Positions 51,273 through 60,451 of a DNA stretch of 64,000 bases are shown here, in pieces (the stretch's first letter is position 1; each line of letters starts with the position of its first letter). The position numbers and the translations under genes are program-made. The stretch is from Sycon ciliatum. Lineage: Eukaryota; Porifera; Calcarea; Leucosolenida; Sycettidae. Location: positions 17,347,680-17,411,679 of the forward strand of contig NC_088645.1 of the NCBI RefSeq assembly GCF_964019385.1. Reading direction: 5' to 3'. The notes beneath the pieces were generated by a model, which did not search any database, had not been told where the DNA came from, and was given only the letters and a program-made list of their open reading frames with translations.

Positions 51273-53779
51273 CCCTAGAAGTACCGGAGGCATCATTATG
51301 ATGCATTTGCGAATTTCAAAATGGGATTGCTGTTATTTGGGGGCTTATAATCTCCCCAAATTTTGTGACATTTATTTATTTTGTATTTTGTTAATGGCAG
51401 TGGGTTGTGTTTTTAAAAATTTAGTACAGTTCCGAAATGCCAGGGGGTGCTACCTAGAACTACCGCGCGACATCATATGACTCCACATACCATAGGCATC
51501 AATAAAATGGCGAATTTGGCTTAGAACCACACGTGAATAACGTGAAGAGGAATACATTCGGGAGCAAGGAGATTGGGGACCATGAAGGTGGTGATTTGTA
51601 CTATGGACATGCTAATATGCACATTTCACATGCGTTATGGTCAATATCGTAATCCTGAATCCTGCCGAAACAGACAAATTTGTTTGTCCTAAGTTAAAAG
51701 TGAAAGTGATTCACTTTGTCATCTGCAGCATAGAACGATATGAAGTGCCAGGGCAGTTATAATATTCTAGGAACATCCTTTGAGTTTACGTTGGTCTGGC
51801 GGAAGCCATGTTCAGTAGGCGCAGTGTCGCTGCCGATAAAGCATTTCCATGGCCAGCAATCAAGGACATCCGAGAGTTGTAATTTTTGTACTCCTCCGAG
51901 GTGTGATTTTTGGCGTGCTGGGCCAAGCACAAGGTAGCCATCTGCAAAAAAACTGCAGAAAATGGTTGTTGTTTGATCCTTTGGTGTAATCTTTGTTTCT
52001 AGTCGAAGCTAGTTGCTGTTTGGAACAGAAACGCTGAAATTGACTATTTTCTGCATGTACTCATACATGTACTCATGTACTCAGTCATGCAGTCTCACTC
52101 GTATTTTAGCTCTTTTTCTGGAATGGATGCTGCTCTGCGCCCCTTGGTGAACATTTCCTGCGCTCGTGGAGCAGCTGAAAAGGACCACTGGTATGTCTGG
52201 TTCCTGGTTTGAAAGTGGAGAGTCGACTTTTGTGCCTTGAAAAAGGAGTAGAGAGCGATACAGGTACGCCTGTGGCTGATTTTTGAGTGCTCCTCGTACA
52301 TTTTTGATCGTGATAGAAATTCTCAGACCAAAGTCAGCGCGATGATGGTCGTACAGTTTTCTTGTGAATTTATTAGTTGTTTCATCTCGTATCTATGTCA
52401 GTATCGTGATGGTGAAGTGGAGAGGGTGATTTTCTTCCTCTAGGCTTCGTTCGGCCGACTTTGCTTCGTCCTCGTTGAAAAGTGATCCTGCTAAGAAGGT
52501 CGATTTGCAAAATTATGTTGATTTTCAATGTACGAGATGACATGCGATTGCTGGCTATGCATTTGATTTTGAAAATTATTGGGCAGGAGGTTGGGGATGA
52601 ATGCGAGGAGAGTGCCTGGAGCATTGCGCGCGAGCAATTAGAAGTGAACGAACACAGAGATACAGTTATATGCTCCAGATGAAGATGAGTGAATACTAAT
52701 TGCTCCGGCTTCTCGATCAGTCTGATACGGGACCGGAGTCGAGGGAGCAAGCGGATATTAGTGGTGATAAAGCTATGGAGCCATACACATAACAGAACAT
52801 CAATCTCCAAAACTCGGACAGGATTTCCTTCATGAAGCTGGGTTCTCTGGCAAAGTTGGTAGATAGTGGAAAATGTGTTGCACGAAGCAAGCGCGAAACC
52901 GCGCAACCGGTTGTTGCTTCCGAAGTATGCAGGCTTTTCCGAGATATTCACAATTTTGAAGATGGGGCAGATGCATTATTTGCATTCATTGACCAGAATA
53001 TGATCCATGTCATGATCAATGGCACAAGGTAGAAGGGAAAACGCATGTGGGGCGAGCAGACGCAGCTGAACATTTGCCACAATGGGTTCTCATAATTCAG
53101 GTTTTGGAAGCAGTGGGGTGTAAGGTAAGAGAGGACTCTACTTTTAGTGAAGGCAATATCATGGCATTGGTTTCGCAAATTTACGCAAGAGGCGTGCTCT
53201 GTACCCGCAATAGTCTGCCGACGGCCCTTCGGCTGGACAGGAATGGACGCCATGTAATCAAGTTAAATCCCTAAAAATAGTTTCCAGGAACTATTCTGCT
53301 ACTTGAGGTTTAATCACGAAGATTGTCTTCGGACACGACGTCGAACGGAAATTATTCGTTTGCTATGAGTCGCAACACCACTTTCTCCTTTCGCTCGTAA
53401 ATTTATTTATCACAGCAGTCAAAGAATGACCAACCTGGCTGAGAAAATCCAGCAAGTTGGCCCAGCAGCAGCCATTTTCGGGTAATGGACTGAAATGTAG
53501 AGTTTGCAGGATGAGCATGGCAAGCAAATTCTCTTTTATTTTTCCGTAAACTGACGAGAGGTCGCCCTTTCGCTGCACGCAATACCAGCTGCTGGTCTCC
53601 AAGATAGTGCACCTGTCATTGGTTCTTCCTTTTAAAAGGTACCTTTTACCCCAAGGACTTCTGTTTCTACACATATTGCCAATAATAATTCCAAGCAGGT
53701 ATGTTTAAGTCCAGTGGAGTCATATGATGCCTCCGGTACTTCTAGGGTAGTTGAAATTTTGGTACATGTAGTTCTAGGG
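51273..53779. mobile_element. piggyBac-like element with TTAA duplication
   Basis: Ends CCCTAGAAGTACC and (inverse) CCCTAGAACTACA, flanked by TTAA (51269-51272, 53780-53783). This is the target duplication and terminal motif of piggyBac. An internal inverted match CCCTAGAAGTACCGGAGGC near 53731-53749 resembles the subterminal repeat of that superfamily. No DDD transposase is visible inside. Its ORFs are described separately. Confidence 0.8.
52482..53274 (+). other. Unassigned open frames inside piggyBac-like element
   Basis: Three successive frames look protein-like. About 52530-52682 reads DDMRLLAMHLILKIIGQEVG. 52832-53032 reads KLGSLAKLVDSGKCVARSKR and FRDIHNFEDGADALFAFID. 53047-53274 reads AAEHLPQWVLIIQVLEAVGC and ends near 53271. 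I do not recognise the family. They may be exons of a captured host gene or a decayed accessory gene; they are not a piggyBac transposase. Confidence 0.35.
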
Positions 53780-54119
53780 TTAATAGCACAACTTGGTAGG
53801 CATTGACAGATTATGCTAGCAGATTTTTTTGCATAATTCCTACCTAGGAGAATGAAATTGAAGACACCACTGCAGCTGTACTTATGGTTGATAAATATGG
53901 TGGTAAAGACACACCTGGCAATATGGCGGTAAACACACGCCTGCCCACACACGCTCTCTAGGCTGCAAAGTTCTGGCACAGAGCTCTCCTTCTCACCACC
54001 ACCACCATCAGTTCGCGCCTGGCGCCTGGTCGATGCATGGCTGGCGGTATCCGGCATAGCAGGCTGGTACATCAAGTAGCGCATGGCACATAGATGATGA
54101 CACAGCAACGACATAGCTC

Positions 54120-54163
54120 GATTGCGACGTACGTTTCGTCCCCGCTGGACTCATCAGGCAATC
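54120..54163 (-). ncRNA. Hammerhead ribozyme, family A, inverted arm copy 1
   Basis: Minus-strand motif identical in core to 55680-55723. Farthest from the inversion point. Confidence 0.92.
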
Positions 54164-54471
54164 TTCTTCTTGGATGTCTTCATACGGACCTTGACTCGGG
54201 AGAATGAAATTGAAGACACCACTGCAGCTGTACTTATGGTTGATAAATATGGTGGTAAAGACACACCTGGCAATATGGCGGTAAACACACGCCTGCCCAC
54301 ACACGCTCTCTAGGCTGCAAAGTTCTGGCACAGAGCTCTCCTTCTCACCACCACCACCATCAGTTCGCGCCTAGCACCTGGTCGATGCATGGCTGGCGGT
54401 ATCCGGCATAGCAGGCTGGTACATCAAGTAGCGCATGGCACATAGATGATGACACAGCAACGACATAGCTC

Positions 54472-54515
54472 GATTGCGACGTACGTTTCGTCCCCGCTGG
54501 ACTCATCAGGCAATC
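54472..54515 (-). ncRNA. Hammerhead ribozyme, family A, inverted arm copy 2
   Basis: Same motif, 352 bp from the previous copy. All stems intact. Confidence 0.92.
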
Positions 54516-54823
54516 TTCTTCTTGGATGTCTTCATACGGAGCTTGACTCGGGAGAATGAAATTGAAGACACTACTGCAGCTGTACTTATGGTTGATAAAT
54601 ATGGTGGTAAAGACACACCTGGCAATATGGCGGTAAACACACGCCTGCCCACACACGCTCTCTAGGCTGCAAAGTTCTGGCACAGAGCTCTCCTTCTCAC
54701 CACCACCACCATCAGTTCGCGCCTGGCGCCTGGTCGATGCATGGCTGGCGGTATCCGGCATAGCAGGCTGGTACATCAAGTAGCGCATGGCACATAGATG
54801 ATGACACAGCAACGACATAGCTC

Positions 54824-54867
54824 GATTGCGACGTACGTTTCGTCCCCGCTGGACTCATCAGGCAATC
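54824..54867 (-). ncRNA. Hammerhead ribozyme, family A, inverted arm copy 3
   Basis: Same motif, 352 bp from the previous copy. All stems intact. Confidence 0.92.
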
Positions 54868-55175
54868 TTCTTCTTGGATGTCTTCATACGGACCTTGACT
54901 CGGGAGAATGAAATTGAAGACACCACTGCAGCTGTACTTATGGTTGATAAATATGGTGGTAAAGACACACCTGGCAATATGGCGGTAAACACACGCCTGC
55001 CCACACACGCTCTCTAGGCTGCAAAGTTCTGGCACAGAGCTCTCCTTCTCACCACCACCACCATCAGTTCGCGCCTGGCGCCTGGTCGATGCATGGCTGG
55101 CGGTATCCGGCATAGCAGGCTGGTACATCAAGTAGCGCATGGCACATGGATGATGACACAGCAACGACATAGCTC

Positions 55176-55219
55176 GATTGCGACGTACGTTTCGTCCCCG
55201 CTGGACTCATCAGGCAATC
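55176..55219 (-). ncRNA. Hammerhead ribozyme, family A, inverted arm copy 4
   Basis: Same motif, the copy nearest the inversion on the minus-strand side. All stems intact. Confidence 0.92.
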
Positions 55220-55679
55220 TTCTTCTTGGATGTCTTCATACGGAGCTTGACTCGGGAGAATGAAATTGAAGACACCACTGCAGCTGTACTTATGGTTGAT
55301 AAATATGGTGGTAAAGACACACCTGGCAATATGGCGGTAAACACACGCCTGCCCACACACGCTCTCTAGGCTGCAAAGTTCTGGCACAGAGCTCTCCTTC
55401 TCACCACCACCACCATCAGTTCACGCCTGGCGCCTGGTCGATACCGCCAGCCATGCATCGACCAGGCGCCAGGCGCGAACTGATGGTGGTGGTGGTGAGA
55501 TGGAGAGCTCTGTGCCAGAACTTTGCAGCCTAGAGAGCGTGTGTGGGCAGGCGTGTGTTTACCGCCATATTGCCAGGTGTGTCTTTACCACCATATTTAT
55601 CAACCATAAGTACAGCTGCAGTGGTGTCTTCAATTTCATTCTCCCGAGTCAAGCTCCGTATGAAGACATCCAAGAAGAA

Positions 55680-55723
55680 GATTGCCTGATGAGTCCAGCG
55701 GGGACGAAACGTACGTCGCAATC
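55680..55723 (+). ncRNA. Hammerhead ribozyme, family A, direct arm copy 1
   Basis: Stem I GATTGC / GCAATC (6 bp), core CTGATGA, stem II GTCC / GGAC with loop AGCGG, core GAA, self-complementary stem III ACGTACGT, cleavage triplet GTC. Predicted cut is between 55717 and 55718. All invariant core positions are intact. Type I topology. Confidence 0.92.
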
Positions 55724-56031
55724 AAGCTATGTCGTTGCTGTGTCATCATCTATGTGCCATGCGCTACTTGATGTACCAGCCTGCTATGCCGGATACCGCC
55801 AGCCATGCATCGACCAGGCGCCAGGCGCGAACTGATGGTGGTGGTGGTGAGAAGGAGAGCTCTGTGCCAGAACTTTGCAGCCTAGAGAGCGTGTGTGGGC
55901 AGGCGTGTGTTTACCGCCATATTGCCAGGTGTGTCTTTACCACCATATTTATCAACCATAAGTACAGCTGCAGTGGTGTCTTCAATTTCATTCTCCCGAG
56001 TCAAGCTCCGTATGAAGACATCCAAGAAGAA

Positions 56032-56075
56032 GATTGCCTGATGAGTCCAGCGGGGACGAAACGTACGTCGCAATC
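56032..56075 (+). ncRNA. Hammerhead ribozyme, family A, direct arm copy 2
   Basis: Exact motif, 352 bp after copy 1. Cleavage at both sites would free a 352-nt monomer. Confidence 0.92.
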
Positions 56076-56382
56076 GAGCTATGTCGTTGCTGTGTCATCA
56101 TCTATGTGCAATGCGCTACTTGATGTACCAGCCTGCTATGCCGGATACCGCCACCATGCATCGACCAGGCGCCAGGTGCGAACTGATGGTGGTGGTGGTG
56201 AGAAGGAGAGCTCTGTGCCAGAACTTTGCAGCCTAGAGAGCGTGTGTGGGCAGGCGTGTGTTTACCGCCATATTGCCAGGTGTGTCTTTACCACCATATT
56301 TATCAACCATAAGTACAGCTGCAGTGGTGTCTTCAATTTCATTCTCCCGAGTCAAGCTCCGTATGAAGACATCCAAGAAGAA

Positions 56383-56426
56383 GATAGCCTGATGAGTCCA
56401 GCGGGGACGAAACGTACGTCGCAATC
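56383..56426 (+). ncRNA. Hammerhead ribozyme, family A, direct arm copy 3 (stem I variant)
   Basis: 351 bp after copy 2. The 5' strand of stem I is GATAGC instead of GATTGC, leaving one mismatch in a 6-bp stem. Core intact. Confidence 0.88.
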
Positions 56427-56734
56427 GAGCTATGTCGTTGCTGTGTCATCATCTATGTGCCATGCGCTACTTGATGTACCAGCCTGCTATGCCGGATACC
56501 GCCAGCCATGCATCGACCAGGCGCCAGGCGCGAACTGATGGTGGGGGTGGTGAGAAGGAGAGCTCTGTGACAGAACTTTGCAGCCTAGAGAGCGTGTGTG
56601 GGCAGGCGTGTGTTTACCGCCATATTGCCAGGTGTGTCTTTACCACCATATTTATCAACCATAAGTACAGCTGCAGTGGTGTCTTCAATTTCATTCTCCC
56701 GAGTCAAGCTCCGTATGAAGACATCCAAGAAGAA

Positions 56735-56778
56735 GATTGCCTGATGAGTCCAGCGGGGACGAAACGTACGTCGCAATC
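56735..56778 (+). ncRNA. Hammerhead ribozyme, family A, direct arm copy 4
   Basis: Exact motif. All stems intact. Confidence 0.92.
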
Positions 56779-57086
56779 GAGCTATGTCGTTGCTGTGTCA
56801 TCATCTATGTGCCATGCGCTACTTGATGTACCAGCCTGCTATGCCGGATACCGCCAGCCATGCATCGACCAGGCGCCAGGCGCGAACTGATGGTGGTGGT
56901 GGTGAGAAGGAGAGCTCTGTGCCAGAACTTTGCAGCCTAGAGAGCATGTGTGGGCAGGCGTGTGTTTACCGCCATATTGCCAGGTGTGTCTTTACCACCA
57001 TATTTATCAACCATAAGTACAGCTGCAGTGGTGTCTTCAATTTCATTCTCCCGAGTCAAGCTCCGTATGAAGACATCCAAGAAGAA

Positions 57087-57130
57087 GATTGCCTGATGAG
57101 TCCAGCGGGGACGAAACGTACGTCGCAATC
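57087..57130 (+). ncRNA. Hammerhead ribozyme, family A, direct arm copy 5
   Basis: Exact motif. All stems intact. Confidence 0.92.
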
Positions 57131-57438
57131 GAGCTATGTCGTTGCTGTGTCATCATCTATGTGCCATGCGCTACTTGATGTACCAGCCTGCTATGCCGGA
57201 TACCGCCAGCCATGCATCGACCAGGCGCCAGGCGCGAACTGATGGTGGTGGTGGTGAGAAGGAGAGCTCTGTGCCAGAACTTTGCAGCCTAGAGAGCGTG
57301 TGTGGGCAGGCGTGTGTTTACCGCCATATTGCCAGGTGTGTCTTTACCACCATATTTATCAACCATAAGTACAGCTGCAGTGGTGTCTTCAATTTCATTC
57401 TCCCGAGTCAAGCTCCGTATGAAGACATCCAAGAAGAA

Positions 57439-57482
57439 GATTGCCTGATGAGTGCAGCGGGGACGAAACGTACGTCGCAATC
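57439..57482 (+). ncRNA. Hammerhead ribozyme, family A, direct arm copy 6 (stem II variant)
   Basis: Stem II reads GTGC instead of GTCC on its 5' strand, which breaks one of four base pairs. Core intact; cleavage may be weakened. Confidence 0.85.
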
Positions 57483-57790
57483 GAGCTATGTCGTTGCTGT
57501 GTCATCATCTATGTGCCATGCGCTACTTGATGTACCAGCCTGCTATGCCGGATACCGCCAGCCATGCATCGACCAGGCGCCAGGCGCGAACTGATGGTGG
57601 GGGTGGTGAGAAGGAGAGCTCTGTGACAGAACTTTGCAGCCTAGAGAGCGTGTGTGGGCAGGCGTGTGTTTACCGGCATATTGCCAGGTGTGTCTTTACC
57701 ACCATATTTATCAACCATAAGTACAGCTGCAGTGGTGTCTTCAATTTCATTCTCCCGAGTCAAGCTCCGTATGAAGACATCCAAGAAGAA

Positions 57791-57834
57791 GATTGCCTGA
57801 TGAGTCCAGCGGGGACGAAACGTACGTCGCAATC
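57791..57834 (+). ncRNA. Hammerhead ribozyme, family A, direct arm copy 7
   Basis: Exact motif. The last complete unit before the array ends at 58071. Confidence 0.92.
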
Positions 57835-58409
57835 GAGCTATGTCGTTGCTGTGTCATCATCTATGTGCCATGTGCTCCTTGATGTACCAGCCTGCTATGC
57901 CGGATACCGCCAGCCATGCATCGACCAGGCGCCAGGCGCGAACTGATGGTGGTGGTGGTGGTGAGAAGGAGAGCTCTGTGCCAGAACTTTGCAGCCTAGA
58001 GAGCGTGTGTGGGCAGGCGTGTGTTTACCGCCATATTGCCAGGTGTGTCTTCACCACCATATTTATCAACCAATTCCTACCTAAATCGAATAATCGCATA
58101 ATTCAAGGCAAATTTCATATGAATCTCAATTGGAATAATCCGTCTGTTCCCATCAAATTCCATGCAGTTGTACATGTTCTACAAATACAAGTACAAGTAG
58201 ATGCACTTTGAAGTCGTAGGTTTACGACTCTCTTGAGAACATGTCCAGTCCACTACAATCAGTGACGGTCGTAGCTAGGTCGGACGGTGTGTTGACACCG
58301 TTGAACTTTTGTTACTACAGTACAACGCCCTCTACAAAAAATTCCCCTGTTATTTTGCACAGAACCATTATACCCTAGCAGCATATGTGAGCATAATGCG
58401 GCATAAGGC

Positions 58410-59055
58410 CACCTAGAATTAATTCGTTGTTTCGGGTCACTTCACTCATCCGTACCAGGGTCGGTCGGTCGGGTTTATTTTTTATTTTATTTTACTTGCG
58501 GGCATGTGCATACATGTACAATTGTGCATATCGAATAGCTTTTCTCCATCAAGCCAGTCGATCAAATCTGACTGTAGTCGATACAGCGTAGCCATTGTCC
58601 CATCAGATCCAGGTCTCCTCCAGGACCAGATCTTGGCCTCGCTGGCAAACGAGTCTGACGAGCAGCTCTCACCGAAGTCCTTGAAAACTTCTGTCAATGA
58701 GCGACGCAGTGGCGGAGCTGATGCTGTTTCAGGACCGATTGCGAATCGGAGATCGAAGACAACGTCGTCACCAAGTGCTGCATCGCTGCTTCTGAGATCG
58801 ATGTCTGGACTGCTATATTTTGGGTCGCGTGTGTACATAGACTACCTTTTTCGATTTTGACAGCATGCTACAAGGCGAGGCGGCATAGTTCTCCTGACTA
58901 CAACCATAACCTGATTGGCAAAGTCCCGGTCTTGCTGTATGTCCATAGACTACCTTGTAGTCATGCACATTTGCATGCACTAAAAAAAAAAATTGCGGTC
59001 GGGTGAAAAAAGACGGTCGGTCGGGTGACCCGAAACAACGAATTAATTCTGGGTG
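58410..59055. mobile_element. DNA element with CACCYAGAATTAATTCG inverted ends
   Basis: Terminal inverted repeats of about 30 bp with one or two mismatches, and subterminal CGGTCGGTCGGG motifs at both ends. No clear target duplication. A 118-codon minus-strand ORF (58482-58838) lies inside: DIDLRSSDAALGDDVVFDLR at the start and TLYRLQSDLIDWLDGEKLF near the end. It has no recognised domain and is not an obvious transposase. Confidence 0.65.
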
Positions 59056-59269
59056 TCCTAATATGATAACTTTTAGCATAAAAATAGCATAATTCTGCAA
59101 TTTTTCAGCAATGCGAAAAGCATAATTCCCCGAAAATATTAGCATAGTCTGTCAAGGCCTACAACTTGGTGTCGGCGTATAAGCCCAAGCCCATGTTCTC
59201 GTATAAGCCCATCGAAATGTCCTTGTGAAACAGATAAGCCCATGGGCTTATCCGCGGGATTCTACGGTA

Positions 59270-59894
59270 GTACTAGTATTCCGATGTGGAAAACGCTGTG
59301 ATAAATTGTTGTATTTCCTGATATATACCTATACTTGCTTGAGAAGCTTCTGGGTCATCAATATTGCTTTGTTTGGTCTAATACTTTGCCATGTGATCAC
59401 TAGATACCTATAGACGACAAAACCAGAATTTTTTTGTGAAAAATCACCCTAAGGTCCATTTTTGCAGATACTGGGCCAATTATGCCTTCTTATGGTTCCG
59501 AAATGTCATCTGTTGCTGTTTCATGCCGACAGATCCACACAGCGAGTGACAGAACATCAGCGAACATTAGGGAAAAATGTCACGAAGTTTTTGTTCCCAA
59601 AGAAAGTGCCAAAATGGTTGTGATTGAAATTCTGAAATTGGTCAACCAAGCGCAACCTTAGTCTCGTCTTGACGTTTCCTTCATTCTCCTGAGGTTTTAA
59701 CAATAACATGTGCATGCCGAAGTAGGTGGTGATGATGCGCGATTTTTTTGCGCATATATGCACTCATAGCCAAGCACGTCATAGTTTCAGAGCGCATATT
59801 ATATGCGCTCCTGGCACGAAAAGGGTTTTAAAGTAGGGTGCGTGACAAATGCAAGCATGCCAGTATGCATTCTAACACACACTAACTACCCTAA
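59270..59894. other. Intronic stretch, nothing recognised
   Basis: AT-rich sequence between two MITEs with no coding or repeat signal I can identify. Confidence 0.5.
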
Positions 59895-60320
59895 TTGCCA
59901 GAGTATAATGTGCACCTGAGCATAATACGCAGACCAAATTTTGTCCAACTTTTAGGCAACTCAAGATATATCCGGAGCATAATGCACAGCCCTGATTTGA
60001 GAACATTTTGGATTACAAAGACAGTACTATAGTGTGATCAGAGCCAACATTTTCATAAAAATTTCATCTGTAAATGCAAGTGTAACATATGGGGTCTCAT
60101 ACACATCTTACATTTGCAGTGTAGCTGGCAAAAGACACCAGACATGTATGAATATGATTTGTGTAGTCATGGACTCAGATGTGGTATATTTGGCTACAGT
60201 GAGATCCATAGTCATTAGACTACTATGAAAGTGCATGTATTCTTATATTCGGAGCACAGTGTACACCAGCAACTTGCGGCCTGAAATAGCGCATCTAAAG
60301 TACGCACTACACTCTGGCAA
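59895..60320. mobile_element. MITE with TTGCCAGAGT ends
   Basis: A 426-bp element with terminal inverted repeats TTGCCAGAGTATAATGTG / (inverse) TTGCCAGAGTGTAGTGCG. Its interior repeats GCATAATGC-type motifs. No ORF. Lies 33 bp from the coiled-coil exon's donor site. Confidence 0.65.
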
Positions 60321-60353
60321 ACACGGTACAATACTAATGTGACAAAAACTCAC

Positions 60354-60451
60354 CTTCCTGAGAGGGCCTTCCATGGTAGCTGATACAGCAGTAACTGCTG
60401 ACTGCACATCGCCGATTTTTCCCTCCAAGTCACTGCGCATGTCAGATTGAT
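60354..60451 (-). CDS. Coiled-coil exon of TRIM-NHL-like gene
   Basis: A 98-bp exon with acceptor TTTGCAG and donor AAG|GTGAGT. Joined in phase to the exon at 63655-63843 (which supplies the first base of an Asp codon), it encodes DQSDMRSDLEGKIGDVQSAV followed by TAVSATMEGPLRK. This is a helical heptad-like sequence. It ends in phase 0, matching the start of the NHL exon at 35886. The coiled coil would mediate oligomerisation in a TRIM-type protein. Assignment rests on splice sites, phase and composition. Confidence 0.7.

Larger units (their letters stand above)
53847..58071. mobile_element. Retrozyme-like array, family A (352-bp tandem unit, 12 units long)
   Basis: Units of 352 bp (one of 351) run on the minus strand from 53847 to about 55440 and on the plus strand from about 55441 to 58071. 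The 12-bp duplication AATTCCTACCTA flanks the whole array (53835-53846, 58072-58083), so it entered as one block. Total length is 4225 bp, almost exactly 12 units. Eleven hammerheads are present, one per complete unit. Both outer ends are unit 3' ends, 47 nt apart in unit coordinates. Copies differ by about 0-1.5 percent by eye. No RT or transposase is encoded. Confidence 0.92.
53797..59161. mobile_element. hAT-type MITE, split by retrozyme array and a TIR element
   Basis: Terminal inverted repeats of about 22 bp begin TAGGC and end ATGCTA. They are flanked by the 8-bp duplication CAACTTGG (53789-53796, 59162-59169), the length expected for hAT transposons. Net of the two insertions, about 480 bp remains, A/T-rich with GCATAATTC motifs and no ORF. 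Confidence 0.75.
51005..59267. mobile_element. MITE with CCGTAGAATCCC ends, split by nested insertions
   Basis: Left end CCGTAGAATCCCACGGATAA and right end in inverse (CCGTAGAATCCCGCGGATAA), each next to TA (51003-51004, 59268-59269). Both ends carry AAGCCCA sub-repeats. Subtracting the enclosed piggyBac-like element and the hAT-type MITE leaves about 375 bp, a normal MITE size. TA duplication suggests a Tc1/mariner-type mobiliser. Confidence 0.6.

Noticed and set aside
53847-58071. Multicopy protein-coding gene cluster (63- and 152-codon repeated ORFs)
   Set aside because: ORFs exist on both strands of the same repeat, overlap the ribozyme and have no domain. The non-coding hammerhead explanation is stronger.
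53847-58071. CRISPR-like regular repeat
   Set aside because: Repeats are contiguous 352-bp units without spacers, in a eukaryotic context.
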